Numbered from the stretch's first letter, positions 8,373 through 20,322 are shown. The stretch is 64,000 nucleotides of DNA from CAVOAK01 sp963664465 (GCA_963664465.2 CAXXSU010000001.1:110386-174385), one strand, 5' to 3'. The notes: generated by a model not told the origin, from the letters alone. Program-made: numbers and translations.

Positions 8373-10553
8373 ATGTTTGCTAGATCATTCATTGGCCGCT
8401 CCGCGAAGACGCTGGGCGCATGCCTTATCGGCAGCGTCGCCGTTCTTCTGATTTTGACGGTCGAGCTCGCCGCGGCCGGGTCGGGCGCGTGGTATGACGG
8501 CGAATTTGCGAAGACACGTCTGATTTCTTCAGTTGCGGCGGTGGGCGATCGCGAGCAGCTTCGGCTCGGCCTGCAATTCCGTATACAGCCGGGTTGGAAA
8601 ATTTACTGGCGCACGCCGGGCGATGCCGGATTTCCGCCCCAACCGACTTGGAACGGAGGCGAAAATCTGGCCGCGGTGAGCATGCGCTGGCCGGCGCCCC
8701 TCCGTTTCTCCATCTTTGGGCTGCAAACGCTCGGCTACGAAGACGATGTTGTCTTCCCGCTTGATGTGCGTCCTGAACGTCCGAGTCAGCCGATCGCAGT
8801 GCGCGCGAGTATCCCCTATCTCATTTGCAAGGAAGTCTGTGTTCCAGAGACGGCAATTGTTGCGCTCGACCTTCCTGCCGGGCCTGCGGAGCCGACAAAT
8901 CAGGCAATTTCTATTGCACGCTTTGACGCGCGCGTGCCGGGCGATGGAACGCTTGCAGGTCTCTCAATACAGCGGGCCTCCTTGGAGTCCAGCGGTGACG
9001 AGATGACACTCACCGTAGAGGCACGGGCCTTGGCGCCGTTTGTTGCACCGGATCTTTACGTTGAAGGTCCTGAGCAGACGGGTTTCGGGGCACCTGTGTT
9101 TCAACTGCGTGACGGTGGCCGAAGTGCTCTTATCAAGGCGACGGCTAGTGGTATTGACGCTGCAGCGCTCACCACCACTGGCTTGGTTTTGACGCTGGTC
9201 GATGGTGTTCGGGCGATGGAGCAAACCATACCGATCAGCTTAATCCAAAGCTTCAACATGAACGCTGGTGACGCCGTTCTGCAGACCGCCGTCGGTGCAA
9301 CGGCGAGATCGTTCGCGGCGATTCTCCTGCTGGCCCTGCTCGGCGGTCTGATTCTCAATCTCATGCCCTGCGTGTTGCCAGTTCTCTCGCTCAAACTGCT
9401 GGGCGTGGTTCAGCATGGCGGTGGCAAGCGATCGGCGGTCCGACTGAGCTTCCTGGCCTCATCGGCAGGTATTTTCACCTCGTTCATGGTTATTGCGGGC
9501 GCGTTGATTGCGTTAAAGGCCGGAGGGGCAGCGATCGGCTGGGGCATCCAGTTCCAGCAGCCGGTCTTCCTGGTCGCCATGGCCATTGTTGTTACGCTGT
9601 TTGCTTGCAATCTGTTTGGGCTATTCCAAATAAACCTGCCACAATCGATCACCAGGATTGCGCTGAGCGGGGACAGTCATTCGATTGGCGGGAATTTCCT
9701 CACCGGTGCTTTCGCCACTCTGCTCGCGACACCATGCTCCGCACCCTTTCTCGGCACTGCGGTTGGCTTCGCTCTGAGCCGTGGGACAACGGAGATTTTG
9801 GCTGTCTTTGCCGCTTTGGCAATTGGGCTTGCAGCGCCTTTCTTGTTGGTCGCTGCCTTTCCGGGGCTCGCGACGAGCTTGCCACGGCCCGGTCGCTGGA
9901 TGGTATGGCTGCGCTACGTCTTGGGTGTCGCATTGTCTGCCACTACGGTGTGGCTGCTATTTGTTCTGAAGCAACAAATTGGATTCGACGCGGCGGCTGC
10001 CATCGCGGCGATGATGATGCTGATCGCAGCCGTATTTCTGACGCGCCGGCTCGAACTCTCGAGGTTGGGTCGGCATGCCGGCAAGGTTGTGGCCGCTCTG
10101 GCGATCGTAGCGCTTGTCCTGCCCGTCGTGCGAGACACGACTTCCGGTAATGCATCGGATCAATATGCTGCCGCAGTAACGCAGGGTCAGTGGCGTCCTT
10201 TCGATCGCAATGAAATCGATCGGCTGGTCGCGTCCGGCAAATTGGTCTTTGTCGATGTGACTGCGAGCTGGTGCATTACGTGTCAGGTCAACAAGATGGC
10301 CGTAATCGAGAAGGGCGACGTCGCAAGATGGCTGTCGCAAGACAATGTCGTTGCCATGCGTGGTGACTGGTCGAGACCTGATCCGGTGATCTCCCAGTAT
10401 TTGGCGAGTTATGGGCGATACGGAATTCCATTTAATGCGATCTATGGGGCGCAGGCTCCATCCGGCGTGGTGCTGCCTGAATTGCTGACACGTTCTGCGG
10501 TCCTCAATGCCGCGCGATTGGCTGGTGCAGATACCCGCCTCGTCACCAACTGA
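8373..10553 (+). CDS. DsbD/ScsB-type protein-disulfide reductase
   Basis: Inner-membrane electron carrier that passes reducing power from cytoplasmic thioredoxin to periplasmic thiol proteins. Domains in order: signal segment, periplasmic alpha domain with the cysteine pair CKEVCVP, a central block of about eight membrane helices with the paired cysteines in NLMPCVLPVLSLK and ATPCSAPFLG, and a C-terminal thioredoxin-like domain with WCITC. About 726 residues. The frame begins with a GTG at 8331, but ATG 8373 gives a normal positively charged signal start and is preferred. The CKEVCVP form of the alpha domain is more like ScsB than E. coli DsbD. An IS256 element lies 57 bases downstream. Confidence 0.9.
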   Translation: MFARSFIGRSAKTLGACLIGSVAVLLILTVELAAAGSGAWYDGEFAKTRLISSVAAVGDREQLRLGLQFRIQPGWKIYWRTPGDAGFPPQPTWNGGENLAAVSMRWPAPLRFSIFGLQTLGYEDDVVFPLDVRPERPSQPIAVRASIPYLICKEVCVPETAIVALDLPAGPAEPTNQAISIARFDARVPGDGTLAGLSIQRASLESSGDEMTLTVEARALAPFVAPDLYVEGPEQTGFGAPVFQLRDGGRSALIKATASGIDAAALTTTGLVLTLVDGVRAMEQTIPISLIQSFNMNAGDAVLQTAVGATARSFAAILLLALLGGLILNLMPCVLPVLSLKLLGVVQHGGGKRSAVRLSFLASSAGIFTSFMVIAGALIALKAGGAAIGWGIQFQQPVFLVAMAIVVTLFACNLFGLFQINLPQSITRIALSGDSHSIGGNFLTGAFATLLATPCSAPFLGTAVGFALSRGTTEILAVFAALAIGLAAPFLLVAAFPGLATSLPRPGRWMVWLRYVLGVALSATTVWLLFVLKQQIGFDAAAAIAAMMMLIAAVFLTRRLELSRLGRHAGKVVAALAIVALVLPVVRDTTSGNASDQYAAAVTQGQWRPFDRNEIDRLVASGKLVFVDVTASWCITCQVNKMAVIEKGDVARWLSQDNVVAMRGDWSRPDPVISQYLASYGRYGIPFNAIYGAQAPSGVVLPELLTRSAVLNAARLAGADTRLVTN

Positions 10554-10610
10554 CTGTCGCCAGGTCGTTTTCCGCATACCTTGATCGCTGGTAGGTGCGG
10601 CGTTGTCGCG

Positions 10611-12042
10611 GGGAATGTCCCGCCTACTGTTGAAATTCGTTCAGCAGGCATTGCTGGTTGAGCAGGCTACGCAGCCTTGGCCTTCTGTTCAAGGTCGGGG
10701 TTGATGGAGTGACTTGCCTGGTGGGCCGCGAGGGCCGCCCGCAGGATCGGTAGTTGCTTGTGGGCTTTGAGCCTTCGGAAGCCCTTGGCGGCCTCCAGCA
10801 TGGCGGCGCCGGTCCAGCGGAGCGCCATCTTGGCGTCCCGCCAGCGTTTGACGTTGCGGCAGACCTGCCGGATGGTCCCGTTCATGTTCTCGATGATGTT
10901 GGTGCAGGCGAGCGAACGGCGCAGTTCGACCGGCAGGCCCAGGCGGGTAACGGTGAGGATCTCGTCGAGGCCCTCCAGGATGCTGGCGGCGACGCCGGGC
11001 GCGTCATGTTCCAGGCGCCGCGCCAAGTTCTTGATCAGCCGCTCGGCCTTGTCGGCGTCGTCCAGTTCCCACGCTTGGCGCAGCGCTTTGCGGACGCTGG
11101 CATGCAAGGGCTTGGCAAGGCGCTCGGTGATGTTGCGGGCCTTGTGGACCTGGCAACGCTGGATCGGCGTATGGCGGCCGAAGGTGTTGCGGATCGCCTT
11201 GGACAGCGCCTTGGCCCCGTCGATGATGAACAGGCGGCAGACCGCCGCCTCCAGACCACGCCCGACCAGGTTGTCGAGCAGCGCCTGCACCACGGCGGTA
11301 TTCTCGGTCGCCCCCTCGATCACGCCGAGGGGATGCTTCTCGCCGTTGCCGTCGATGCCGACGGCGGCCAGCAGCATCAAGTCCTCATCGATGTGGATGC
11401 CGTCAATCTGGATGATCAGCAGATCCAGATTGGACAGGTCGGCCGCCATCCATTGCTTCATGCGCTCCGCCGACAACGCCACGAACCGGCGCGATACCGC
11501 CGACTTGGACACCCCCGCTCCGTTCGGCGCGGGCACGTCGCCCTCCGGCAGGCGGACGGCGCGGCCGAACTTGCGCGTCGAGACGTTGATCAGCATCAGG
11601 TTGAGCGCCCACTTGCCCAGCAGGTCCTCCGACAACGCCGCCTCCCAACTCGGTAGGGTGACCTCGCCGCCGTCGCGGCGACGTACGCGGGGCCGCTCGA
11701 ACTCGACCTTACCCCCATGGAAGCCGACCTTCCCCGTGGTCTTGCCCCAGCGGTGCCCATCCCTTCCGTCGGCGCGGTCGTAGCGGGCACCGCACACCTG
11801 GGTCGCATCCTCCTCCAGCATGCTGGCCAAGGTCGCGAGGCCGGTCGTCAGGCAGAAGCGCTCGAAGCTCGCGCCAACCTCTTGCCAGGCATCTTCGATG
11901 ATTGCCGCCGGGACAACAGCGGCCGATGTGGTAGATTTCTTCATGGCGTTGCTTTCCTTTCGTTGGATTCAACACCCCGAGCCTACCGGCTCAAGGCGAG
12001 CAACGCCTACCTCACATTTTCAACAGCGGTCGGGACATCCCC
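10611..12042 (-). mobile_element. IS256-family insertion sequence, copy A (with target duplication)
   Basis: About 1.43 kb. Imperfect terminal inverted repeats: GGGGAATGTCCCGCC at the left and GGGGATGTCCCGACC read inwards from the right. It is flanked by an exact 8-base direct repeat TTGTCGCG at 10603-10610 and 12043-12050; one edge base is ambiguous because the flank ends in G. It carries one transposase gene on the minus strand. The inserted site is the intergenic gap between dsbD and the peroxiredoxin gene, so no gene is broken. The same element, apparently identical, occurs in opposite orientation at 29.6-31.0 kb. Confidence 0.93.
10667..11944 (-). CDS. IS256-family (mutator-type) transposase, copy A
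   Basis: A 425-residue DDE transposase. Recognised by the order of catalytic blocks: LLIIQIDGIHIDE with the first Asp, the IIDGAKALSKAIRNTFG block with the second, the IQRCQVHKARNITERL helix, and the glutamate helix in TNIIENMNGTIRQVCRNVKRW. The reading frame is intact from ATG 11944 to the stop at 10667. The protein is identical to that of copy B at 29701-30978, which points to recent transposition. Confidence 0.95.
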   Translation of the reverse strand: MKKSTTSAAVVPAAIIEDAWQEVGASFERFCLTTGLATLASMLEEDATQVCGARYDRADGRDGHRWGKTTGKVGFHGGKVEFERPRVRRRDGGEVTLPSWEAALSEDLLGKWALNLMLINVSTRKFGRAVRLPEGDVPAPNGAGVSKSAVSRRFVALSAERMKQWMAADLSNLDLLIIQIDGIHIDEDLMLLAAVGIDGNGEKHPLGVIEGATENTAVVQALLDNLVGRGLEAAVCRLFIIDGAKALSKAIRNTFGRHTPIQRCQVHKARNITERLAKPLHASVRKALRQAWELDDADKAERLIKNLARRLEHDAPGVAASILEGLDEILTVTRLGLPVELRRSLACTNIIENMNGTIRQVCRNVKRWRDAKMALRWTGAAMLEAAKGFRRLKAHKQLPILRAALAAHQASHSINPDLEQKAKAA

Positions 12043-12126
12043 TTGTCGCGGCATTGTTCTATGGCACGCATGCTTCGCCTGTATACTAGGCGCATCAAAG
12101 ATCCCAACAGGATTGTGGGGGGCGAT

Positions 12127-12609
12127 ATGACGATTTCGATCGGTGAGCGAGTGCCGGCAGCAACACTAAGGAAGATGGGAGAAAATGGCCCGGAGGAGAT
12201 CACTACGCACGACCTTTTTGCCGGAAAGAAGGTGGTGCTGTTCGCCGTTCCCGGTGCCTTTACGCCAACTTGCTCGATGAAGCATGTGCCGGGTTTCGTC
12301 AATCATGCGGACGAGATCAAGGCAAAGGGTGTCGATATCATCGCCTGTATGTCGGTCAACGATGCGTTTGTGATGGACGCGTGGGGTAAGGATCGTCGGG
12401 TCGGGGATAAAGTTATGATGTTGGCGGACGGGAGCGCCGAACTTTCAACGGCGCTCGGGCTTGATCTCGATCTGAAGGACCGTGGGCTCGGCGTGCGTGC
12501 CAAGCGATTTGCCATGGTCGTTGAAGATGGTGTCGTGACGACGCTTAACGTCGAAGAGGCGGGTGTATTAGATGTTTCGAGCGCCGAGAGCGTGCTCGCA
12601 GCGCTTTAG
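12127..12609 (+). CDS. peroxiredoxin, Prx5/type-II subfamily
   Basis: Thiol peroxidase of 160 residues that reduces hydrogen peroxide and alkyl hydroperoxides. The peroxidatic cysteine is C49 in VPGAFTPTCSMKHVPGF. A second cysteine, C74 in IIACMSVNDAF, sits where the type-II family has its resolving cysteine. No glutaredoxin domain is fused. The start is placed at ATG 12127 behind GTGGGGGG; the frame continues upstream into the insertion sequence but the family starts near TISIGERVP. Convergent with rnhA; the gap of 75 bases shows no clear terminator. Confidence 0.94.
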   Translation: MTISIGERVPAATLRKMGENGPEEITTHDLFAGKKVVLFAVPGAFTPTCSMKHVPGFVNHADEIKAKGVDIIACMSVNDAFVMDAWGKDRRVGDKVMMLADGSAELSTALGLDLDLKDRGLGVRAKRFAMVVEDGVVTTLNVEEAGVLDVSSAESVLAAL

Positions 12610-12684
12610 CTGTTACGCAACTCTCCGTTATTGAGGCGACACCGGACCCCGCATAGGCTGGCGCTGGGAATACTCGTTATCTCG

Positions 12685-13146
12685 TTATGTTGAACTGGCG
12701 GCGGCATCCAGATCGCTTGGAATGGCGCCGCGCGCTAGCGAATCTGCTCGTTCGTTATCGGGGTGGCCGGTATGTCCGCGGATCCAGCGCCACTCGACCT
12801 GATGGTCGACAAGCGCCTGCTCGAGGCGTTGCCACAGATCCACATTCTTGACCGGCTTGCGTGCTGAAGTACGCCAGTTGTTCTTCTTCCATTTGTGGAT
12901 CCAGGTTGTGATCCCGTCTTTGACATAGGTGCTGTCGGTAAAAATACGCGCCTCGACGCCGCGGGTCAGCGCTTCCAGTCCCTGGATTGCGGCCATTAAT
13001 TCCATGCGGTTGTTGGTGGTCTCGAACTCGCCGCCGGATAGCTCTTTTTCGGCGCCCTTATAATGCATGACGACGCCCCAGCCGCCCGGTCCCGGATTAC
13101 CGCTGCACGCGCCGTCGGTGAATATCTCGACTTGTTTTCCAGCCAT
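12685..13146 (-). CDS. rnhA: ribonuclease HI
   Basis: Endonuclease that cuts the RNA strand of RNA-DNA hybrids. 153 residues, normal for RNase HI. Catalytic acidic residues are seen in EIFTDGACSGNPGPGGWG (Asp), NNRMELMAAIQGLEAL (Glu), IFTDSTYVKDGI (Asp) and the GHTGHPDNERAD block (His, Asp). Its start codon overlaps the stop of the upstream homoserine kinase gene (TAATG arrangement), so the two are cotranscribed, the common thrB-rnhA pair of alphaproteobacteria. Confidence 0.97.
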   Translation of the reverse strand: MAGKQVEIFTDGACSGNPGPGGWGVVMHYKGAEKELSGGEFETTNNRMELMAAIQGLEALTRGVEARIFTDSTYVKDGITTWIHKWKKNNWRTSARKPVKNVDLWQRLEQALVDHQVEWRWIRGHTGHPDNERADSLARGAIPSDLDAAASST

Positions 13147-14108
13147 TACTCGAGCCCGTAGGCGCTGGGTCCGTCAACGTTTTGATGGAATTGCAGAATA
13201 GCGAGATATTCCAACGGGTCCTTGGGACGCACCAATGCCCCCTCGGGCTGGTTCAGCCAGTCGTACAGCCTCGTCAGCATGAACCGAAGCGCGCTACCCC
13301 TGGCAAGCAAGGGCAACATCTCTAACTCGGCCGAGGAGACTTCGCGCACGCGGCGATAGTTCGTGAGCATATGCCGTGCCTTGGTCACGTTGAAGCTCAT
13401 ATCCCGCTCGAAACACCAGGCGTTGAGACAGGTGGCAACGTCGTAGGCCAGTTGCTCGTTACAAGCGAAGTAGAAATCGATGATTCCGGAAAGTTGACCG
13501 CTGATGAAGAATACATTGTCTGGGAACAGGTCTGCGTGACAGATCCCGCTCGGAAGGTCTTTCGGCCAGTTCGCCTCCAGGACATCGAGTTCCGCATCGA
13601 TAATGTCGGCCAGATGCTCGCCGACTTCGTTGGCGCGCTCGCGGCATGAGGCAAACAAGGGCCGCCAGTGCTCGACCGACAGGGCATTGCGGTTCGTCTC
13701 CTCGAATGAGGCACTTAGCAGATGCATTCTGGCGAGCGCACTGCCGACCTGCGCGCAGTGTGGCACTTGAATGCGGCGCGGCCACATACCCTCAAGAAAG
13801 GTAACGACCGCCGCCGGACGCCCGCAAAGCGTCCTTAGGGCCGCGCCGTCGCGTCCCTTCACGGGGGTCGGGCACGGAAAGCCCTTGTCGGCAAGATGCG
13901 CCATGAGATCCAGATAGAACGGCAATGCCTCCGGCGCGACACGTTTTTCGTAGAGCGTCAGGATGAATGTATCGGCAGCGGTATGAAGCAGATAGTTGGT
14001 GTTCTCCACACCTTCAGCGATGCCCTTGCATGAGAGCACTTCGCCGAACTCATACTCGGCAACAAATGCCTGTAAATCCTCGTCTGCGACTTCCGTATAT
14101 ACGGCCAT
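13146..14108 (-). CDS. thrB: homoserine kinase, ThrB type II (APH fold)
   Basis: Phosphorylates homoserine for threonine synthesis. 320 residues with an aminoglycoside-phosphotransferase-like fold: phosphate loop region EGVENTNYLLHT, catalytic loop GICHADLFPDNVFF and metal-binding IDFYFACNE. This is the non-GHMP type of homoserine kinase usual in alpha- and betaproteobacteria. It makes the substrate of thrC, encoded 8 kb away. Overlaps rnhA by one base. A further in-frame ATG is not needed since the alignment to the family starts near MAVYTEVADEDLQAFVAEY. Confidence 0.94.
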   Translation of the reverse strand: MAVYTEVADEDLQAFVAEYEFGEVLSCKGIAEGVENTNYLLHTAADTFILTLYEKRVAPEALPFYLDLMAHLADKGFPCPTPVKGRDGAALRTLCGRPAAVVTFLEGMWPRRIQVPHCAQVGSALARMHLLSASFEETNRNALSVEHWRPLFASCRERANEVGEHLADIIDAELDVLEANWPKDLPSGICHADLFPDNVFFISGQLSGIIDFYFACNEQLAYDVATCLNAWCFERDMSFNVTKARHMLTNYRRVREVSSAELEMLPLLARGSALRFMLTRLYDWLNQPEGALVRPKDPLEYLAILQFHQNVDGPSAYGLE

Positions 14109-14322
14109 TGATCGGATGCGGTTGGTGGATAATTCACAGTACAGGGTTGCTGTGATGTACCGTAGATTACGGGCTCAAGCCAGTATAGAACACCCATGCC
14201 ACGGGCGCTTGTACCGCCGTGAGTGCTTTACTAGTATCGACTCGAGCCGAGCGTCGCTCCCTTGCTGAGCAGCGCAATAGTCCGGGAAACTAATACACAG
14301 GAATTAGGGAAGGAAGTGCAAT

Positions 14323-14562
14323 ATGGCCGAGCCAATCATTGCTCAAAAAGGCTCCTATCCAACAGATGTTGAAACCGGTAGGACTTACTACTGGTGCGCT
14401 TGTGGACGCAGCGCCAGGCAGCCATTTTGTGACGGTAGCCACAAGGAGGTTGGATTGGCACCGATGCCTGTAGAGGCGCAGGAAACCAAGACGGTTTATT
14501 TCTGTGGTTGCAAGCAGTCCGGCAACAAACCCTTCTGTGACGGCACGCATTCCAAGCTTTAG
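14323..14562 (+). CDS. CDGSH iron-sulfur domain protein (two CDGSH motifs)
   Basis: A 79-residue protein with two CDGSH-type 2Fe-2S binding units: C25-x-C27, C36, H40 (ending FCDGSH) and C61-x-C63, C72, H76 (ending FCDGTH). Each unit has the 3-Cys/1-His ligand set. Tandem double-CDGSH proteins of this size occur in many bacteria; proposed roles are in redox or iron-sulfur handling, without a settled reaction. A GGAAGG ribosome site precedes ATG 14323. The following lipoprotein-like ORF overlaps its 3' end. Confidence 0.92.
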   Translation: MAEPIIAQKGSYPTDVETGRTYYWCACGRSARQPFCDGSHKEVGLAPMPVEAQETKTVYFCGCKQSGNKPFCDGTHSKL

Positions 14563-15109
14563 CGAACCAGGGCGTCTGCTGCGGCAAGTGATCCTGCTGG
14601 CAGCAGGACTGATTGTGGTCGGCTGCACGGCGCGCGACGCGCCGGTGGTGCGTTGCCCCATAACCCGGGGGTTGGAAGATGCGGCTCAAGTGACGCGTTT
14701 CAAACCTGGTCCGGGTCGAGACATCACGGACATCATATTTGACGCGGAGTTTGCCGAGATTTCTGGCACCTGCGAAATCGACGATGACGAAATCGAAGTG
14801 GAACTGAAGCTGGTGATTTTAGCCAACCGCGGTCCTGCGGACACCTCGCGAGCTGCGTCGTTCGCATTCATACTTGCGGTCGTAGATCTCGAACGCAATT
14901 TTCTCGTTCACAAAGGCAAGGCGTTGCGACGGAGATTTGATGGACGTGTCGAGTTTCCGGGCAATCAATCTCGTGTCGCTTACACCGACGAGTTTGAACT
15001 CACGATCCCATTGATACCTGGTCAAAGCGCTGACGATTTCTTGATTTTCATCAGTTTCGAACTCTCTGCGGGCGAACTGGCGTACAACCGCAGTCGTCTC
15101 CGCCGATGA
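14504..15109 (+). CDS. hypothetical protein with lipoprotein-like signal
   Basis: Up to 201 residues, not recognised. A hydrophobic stretch VILLAAGLIVVGC ends in a good lipobox (IVVGC), followed by a polar domain rich in acidic residues and beta-strand patterns, so a periplasm-facing lipoprotein is likely. The start is uncertain: the ATG at 14504 lies inside the CDGSH gene and would give a long leader, whereas CTG codons at 14576/14579 or GTG 14588 would start just before the hydrophobic stretch. No strong ribosome site separates these options. The gene ends 117 bases before the glycine riboswitch region. Confidence 0.6.
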   Translation: MVASSPATNPSVTARIPSFSEPGRLLRQVILLAAGLIVVGCTARDAPVVRCPITRGLEDAAQVTRFKPGPGRDITDIIFDAEFAEISGTCEIDDDEIEVELKLVILANRGPADTSRAASFAFILAVVDLERNFLVHKGKALRRRFDGRVEFPGNQSRVAYTDEFELTIPLIPGQSADDFLIFISFELSAGELAYNRSRLRR

Positions 15110-15148
15110 CGCGTCACGGGCTTGTGTGAAGTCACAGGCCTTATGCTG

Positions 15149-15176
15149 TTGACATTCCGGGCAGGACCGTTAGCTT
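15149..15176 (+). promoter_or_regulatory. candidate sigma-70-type promoter for gcvTHP
   Basis: TTGACA at 15149-15154, a 16-base gap, then TAGCTT at 15171-15176. The -35 box is a perfect match and the -10 box is weak. It lies 50 bases before the first riboswitch aptamer on the same strand, which is where the riboswitch transcript should begin. Confidence 0.45.
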
Positions 15177-15225
15177 TCGCGCGGGATCGCGTTTGATCCC
15201 GAATGGTAAGAGCTCGCTGATACCT

Positions 15226-15405
15226 GTGGGAGAGGCCGGCAAAATTGTCGCCGGCGCCGAAGGAGCAACCGCCCCGGAATCTCTCAGGCAAATGGACCGC
15301 AGGCGGAGGGCACTCTGGAAAGCAGGCGAGGATTTTGATCGCCTCACCGAAGGGGTAAGCCGGCAGTGCCGGTGATTCTCTCAGGTTCGTAGACAGAGGG
15401 GGCAG
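15226..15405 (+). promoter_or_regulatory. tandem glycine riboswitch
   Basis: Two glycine aptamers in a row before gcvT. Aptamer 1 (about 15226-15303) has the pattern GGGAGAGGCCGGC ... GCCGAAGGAGCAACCGCCC ... AATCTCTCAGGCAAATGGACC. Aptamer 2 (about 15310-15405) starts CTCTGGAAAGCAGGCGAGG and ends TCACCGAAGGGGTAAGCCGGC ... GATTCTCTCAGG with GTAGACAGAGGGGG. Both contain the conserved CCGAAGG and CTCTCAGG cores. Known glycine riboswitches upstream of gcvT switch the operon on when glycine is abundant. The short distance to the gcvT start suggests control at translation initiation, but the mechanism is not shown by sequence alone. Confidence 0.93.
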
Positions 15406-15458
15406 TTGGTTCACAGATCGAGCCGGCTGTGTGTCCCCGTGTTTATGAAAGGCCCTCG

Positions 15459-16574
15459 GTGAACGATTTAGCGTCTGTAGATCTCACGCATACGCCGCTT
15501 CACGCACTGCATGTCGAGCTGGGCGCGAAGGTCGCGCCGTTTGCCGGCTATGAAATGCCGATCCAATACCCAGCTGGCATTCTCACGGAGCATACCCATA
15601 CGCGAGCCAAGGCCGGCTTGTTCGATGTTTCACACATGGGGCAGGTGATGTTACGCGGCGAGGGCGTGGCGCAAGCGATGGAGGCGCTGGTTCCCGGCGA
15701 TATAGCGGGCCTCGAGATCGGACGGATGCGCTATACCCAGTTCACAAATGAAGACGGCGGCATCCTCGACGATATTCTGGTGACGCGCGTCGCGGGCGGG
15801 CTATTTGTCGTCGTCAATGCCGGCTGCAAGGAAGCTGATATCGATCTCATGCGCGGAAATCTGCCGGCAGACATCGATATCGAGGTTCAAAGCGGCGCCG
15901 CACTTCTCGCGCTCCAAGGACCGGCCGCCGAGGTGGTCCTTGCACGCCATGCGCCCGGCCTCGAATCGCTGACCTTTATGATGTCCGTCGAAGTCGAAAT
16001 ATCCGGAGTTCCCACGACTGTCAGCCGGTCAGGATATACCGGCGAAGACGGGTTCGAAATATCCGTAAATGACGATCAAGCGGAATCGTTCGCTCGCATG
16101 CTATTGGGCGAGCCGGAGGTTCTTGCGATCGGTTTGGGCGCGCGCGATTCGCTGCGGCTCGAAGCGGGATTTTGTCTCTATGGTCATGATATCGACGAGT
16201 CGACGACTCCTGTCGAGGCGGCTCTCGAGTGGTCGATCTCAAAACGCCGACGCGAGGAAGGCGGATTTCCCGGTTCGGGGGTTATCCAACGACAGCTGCG
16301 CGAAGGAGCGTCGCGCCGAAGGGTCGGCATCCGACCCGACGGTCGCACACCGGCCCGTGAACATTGTGAATTGACCGACACCGAAGGTAATCACCTCGGC
16401 GAGATTACCAGTGGCGGCTTCGGGCCGACAGTCGGCGGGCCTATCGCGATGGGCTATGTGGAATCCGGCAACGCTGCTGCCGATACCTCCGTTCTGGCCG
16501 TAGTGCGTGGCAAGCCACTGCCAGCCAGAGTTACAAATCTTCCGTTCGTCGACGCGCGTCAGCGTCGGAAGTGA
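15459..16574 (+). CDS. gcvT: aminomethyltransferase (glycine cleavage T protein)
   Basis: Transfers the methylene group from the aminomethyl-lipoyl H protein to tetrahydrofolate and releases ammonia. About 371 residues. Family motifs: TPLHALHVELGAKVAPFAGY, GLFDVSHMGQV, the folate region GEDGFEI and LRLEAGFCLYGHDID. The frame allows a GTG at 15429, but GTG 15459 (NDLASVDL) matches the usual N-terminus better and leaves the riboswitch leader intact. First gene of gcvT-gcvH-gcvP, under the glycine riboswitch. Confidence 0.95.
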   Translation: MNDLASVDLTHTPLHALHVELGAKVAPFAGYEMPIQYPAGILTEHTHTRAKAGLFDVSHMGQVMLRGEGVAQAMEALVPGDIAGLEIGRMRYTQFTNEDGGILDDILVTRVAGGLFVVVNAGCKEADIDLMRGNLPADIDIEVQSGAALLALQGPAAEVVLARHAPGLESLTFMMSVEVEISGVPTTVSRSGYTGEDGFEISVNDDQAESFARMLLGEPEVLAIGLGARDSLRLEAGFCLYGHDIDESTTPVEAALEWSISKRRREEGGFPGSGVIQRQLREGASRRRVGIRPDGRTPAREHCELTDTEGNHLGEITSGGFGPTVGGPIAMGYVESGNAAADTSVLAVVRGKPLPARVTNLPFVDARQRRK

Positions 16575-16595
16575 AAACAGGCCTGAGAGGGAACG

Positions 16596-16973
16596 ATGAG
16601 TGAGACGAAATACAGCGATCAGCATGAATGGATTCGTGTTGAAGGCGATATTGGCACCGTCGGCATAAGCGAATTTGCCCAAGCTCAACTGGGCGATGTC
16701 GTGTTCGTGGAACTTCCTGAGGTCGGCAAAGTTATTGGCCAGGGCGAAGAGGCCGCCGTTGTCGAGTCGGTTAAGGCGGCCAGCGAGATTTATTCGCCAG
16801 TGGGTGGCGAAGTTATCGAGATCAACGAGGCCTTGGTTTCCCAACCGGGAACCGTAAACGAGGCGGCGGAAGGGGAAGGTTGGTTTTTCAAACTGAAATT
16901 AGCGGATCAAGGTGAGCTTGAGGACCTGATGGATAGTGACGACTACGCGTCCTACGCCAAGCAGGGGGATTGA
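16596..16973 (+). CDS. gcvH: glycine cleavage system H protein
   Basis: Lipoyl carrier that shuttles the aminomethyl group between the P, T and L proteins. 125 residues. The lipoylated lysine is K60 in AAVVESVKAASEIYSP. Conserved HEWIRVEGDIGTVGIS at the N-terminus and the GEGWFFKLKL strand near the end. 21 bases after gcvT, same operon. Confidence 0.97.
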   Translation: MSETKYSDQHEWIRVEGDIGTVGISEFAQAQLGDVVFVELPEVGKVIGQGEEAAVVESVKAASEIYSPVGGEVIEINEALVSQPGTVNEAAEGEGWFFKLKLADQGELEDLMDSDDYASYAKQGD

Positions 16974-17077
16974 CCCTATTAAACGGAATTCTCAAACCTC
17001 CTCAAGCGTCGTATTGGCGATGAGCGCGTGCAGCCCTGGCGGGCGAGGTCTGAGATCGTGTTAGGAGAGGTGACCTG

Positions 17078-19978
<2,901 letters not shown>

Positions 19979-19986
19979 GCTCCGTG

Positions 19987-20322
19987 CTAGAATATATCGT
20001 CGGCGTCGCCGACCAAATTGGTGAGGACGGAAAGGTTGCGCCGAAGCTGTCTCCGGTTGAGCAGCTTCTTCTGTGCGACCCTCGGTAAGTCCGTGAAATT
20101 GAAAAGATTTTTCCCGATCAGCACGTCGACTATATCTTCGATCACACGCACCATTTCGAGGTCAGAAGCACTAAGCTTTTCGCGTGCCTGGTCGTTTCCC
20201 GCATCGCCTATGAAAGCCCTGAGTTCTGGGTCGTTCGCGGGCACCGCGTCGAAGGCAATGTCGGTCGGACGGTCGGAAACACCGGTAATCCGGCCGGAGG
20301 TGTCACGGGCGACATATGGCAA
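19987..20322 (-). CDS. conserved hypothetical protein, 111 aa
   Basis: A small soluble protein starting MPYVARDTSGRITGVS and containing ASDLEMVRVIEDIVDVLI and FTDLPRVAQKKLLNRRQLR. This pattern is known from a conserved family often labelled 'tryptophan synthase beta subunit-like' in proteobacterial genomes, a label that carries no demonstrated enzymatic meaning. Convergent with gcvP, 8 bases apart. No membrane segment. Function unknown. Confidence 0.75.
   Translation of the reverse strand: MPYVARDTSGRITGVSDRPTDIAFDAVPANDPELRAFIGDAGNDQAREKLSASDLEMVRVIEDIVDVLIGKNLFNFTDLPRVAQKKLLNRRQLRRNLSVLTNLVGDADDIF

Noticed and set aside
10754..11783. Long open frames (300 and 341 codons) opposite the IS256 transposase, repeated at 29862-30891
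   Set aside because: They are antisense shadows of a GC-rich gene; identical in both copies only because the element is identical, and their residues have no domain pattern.
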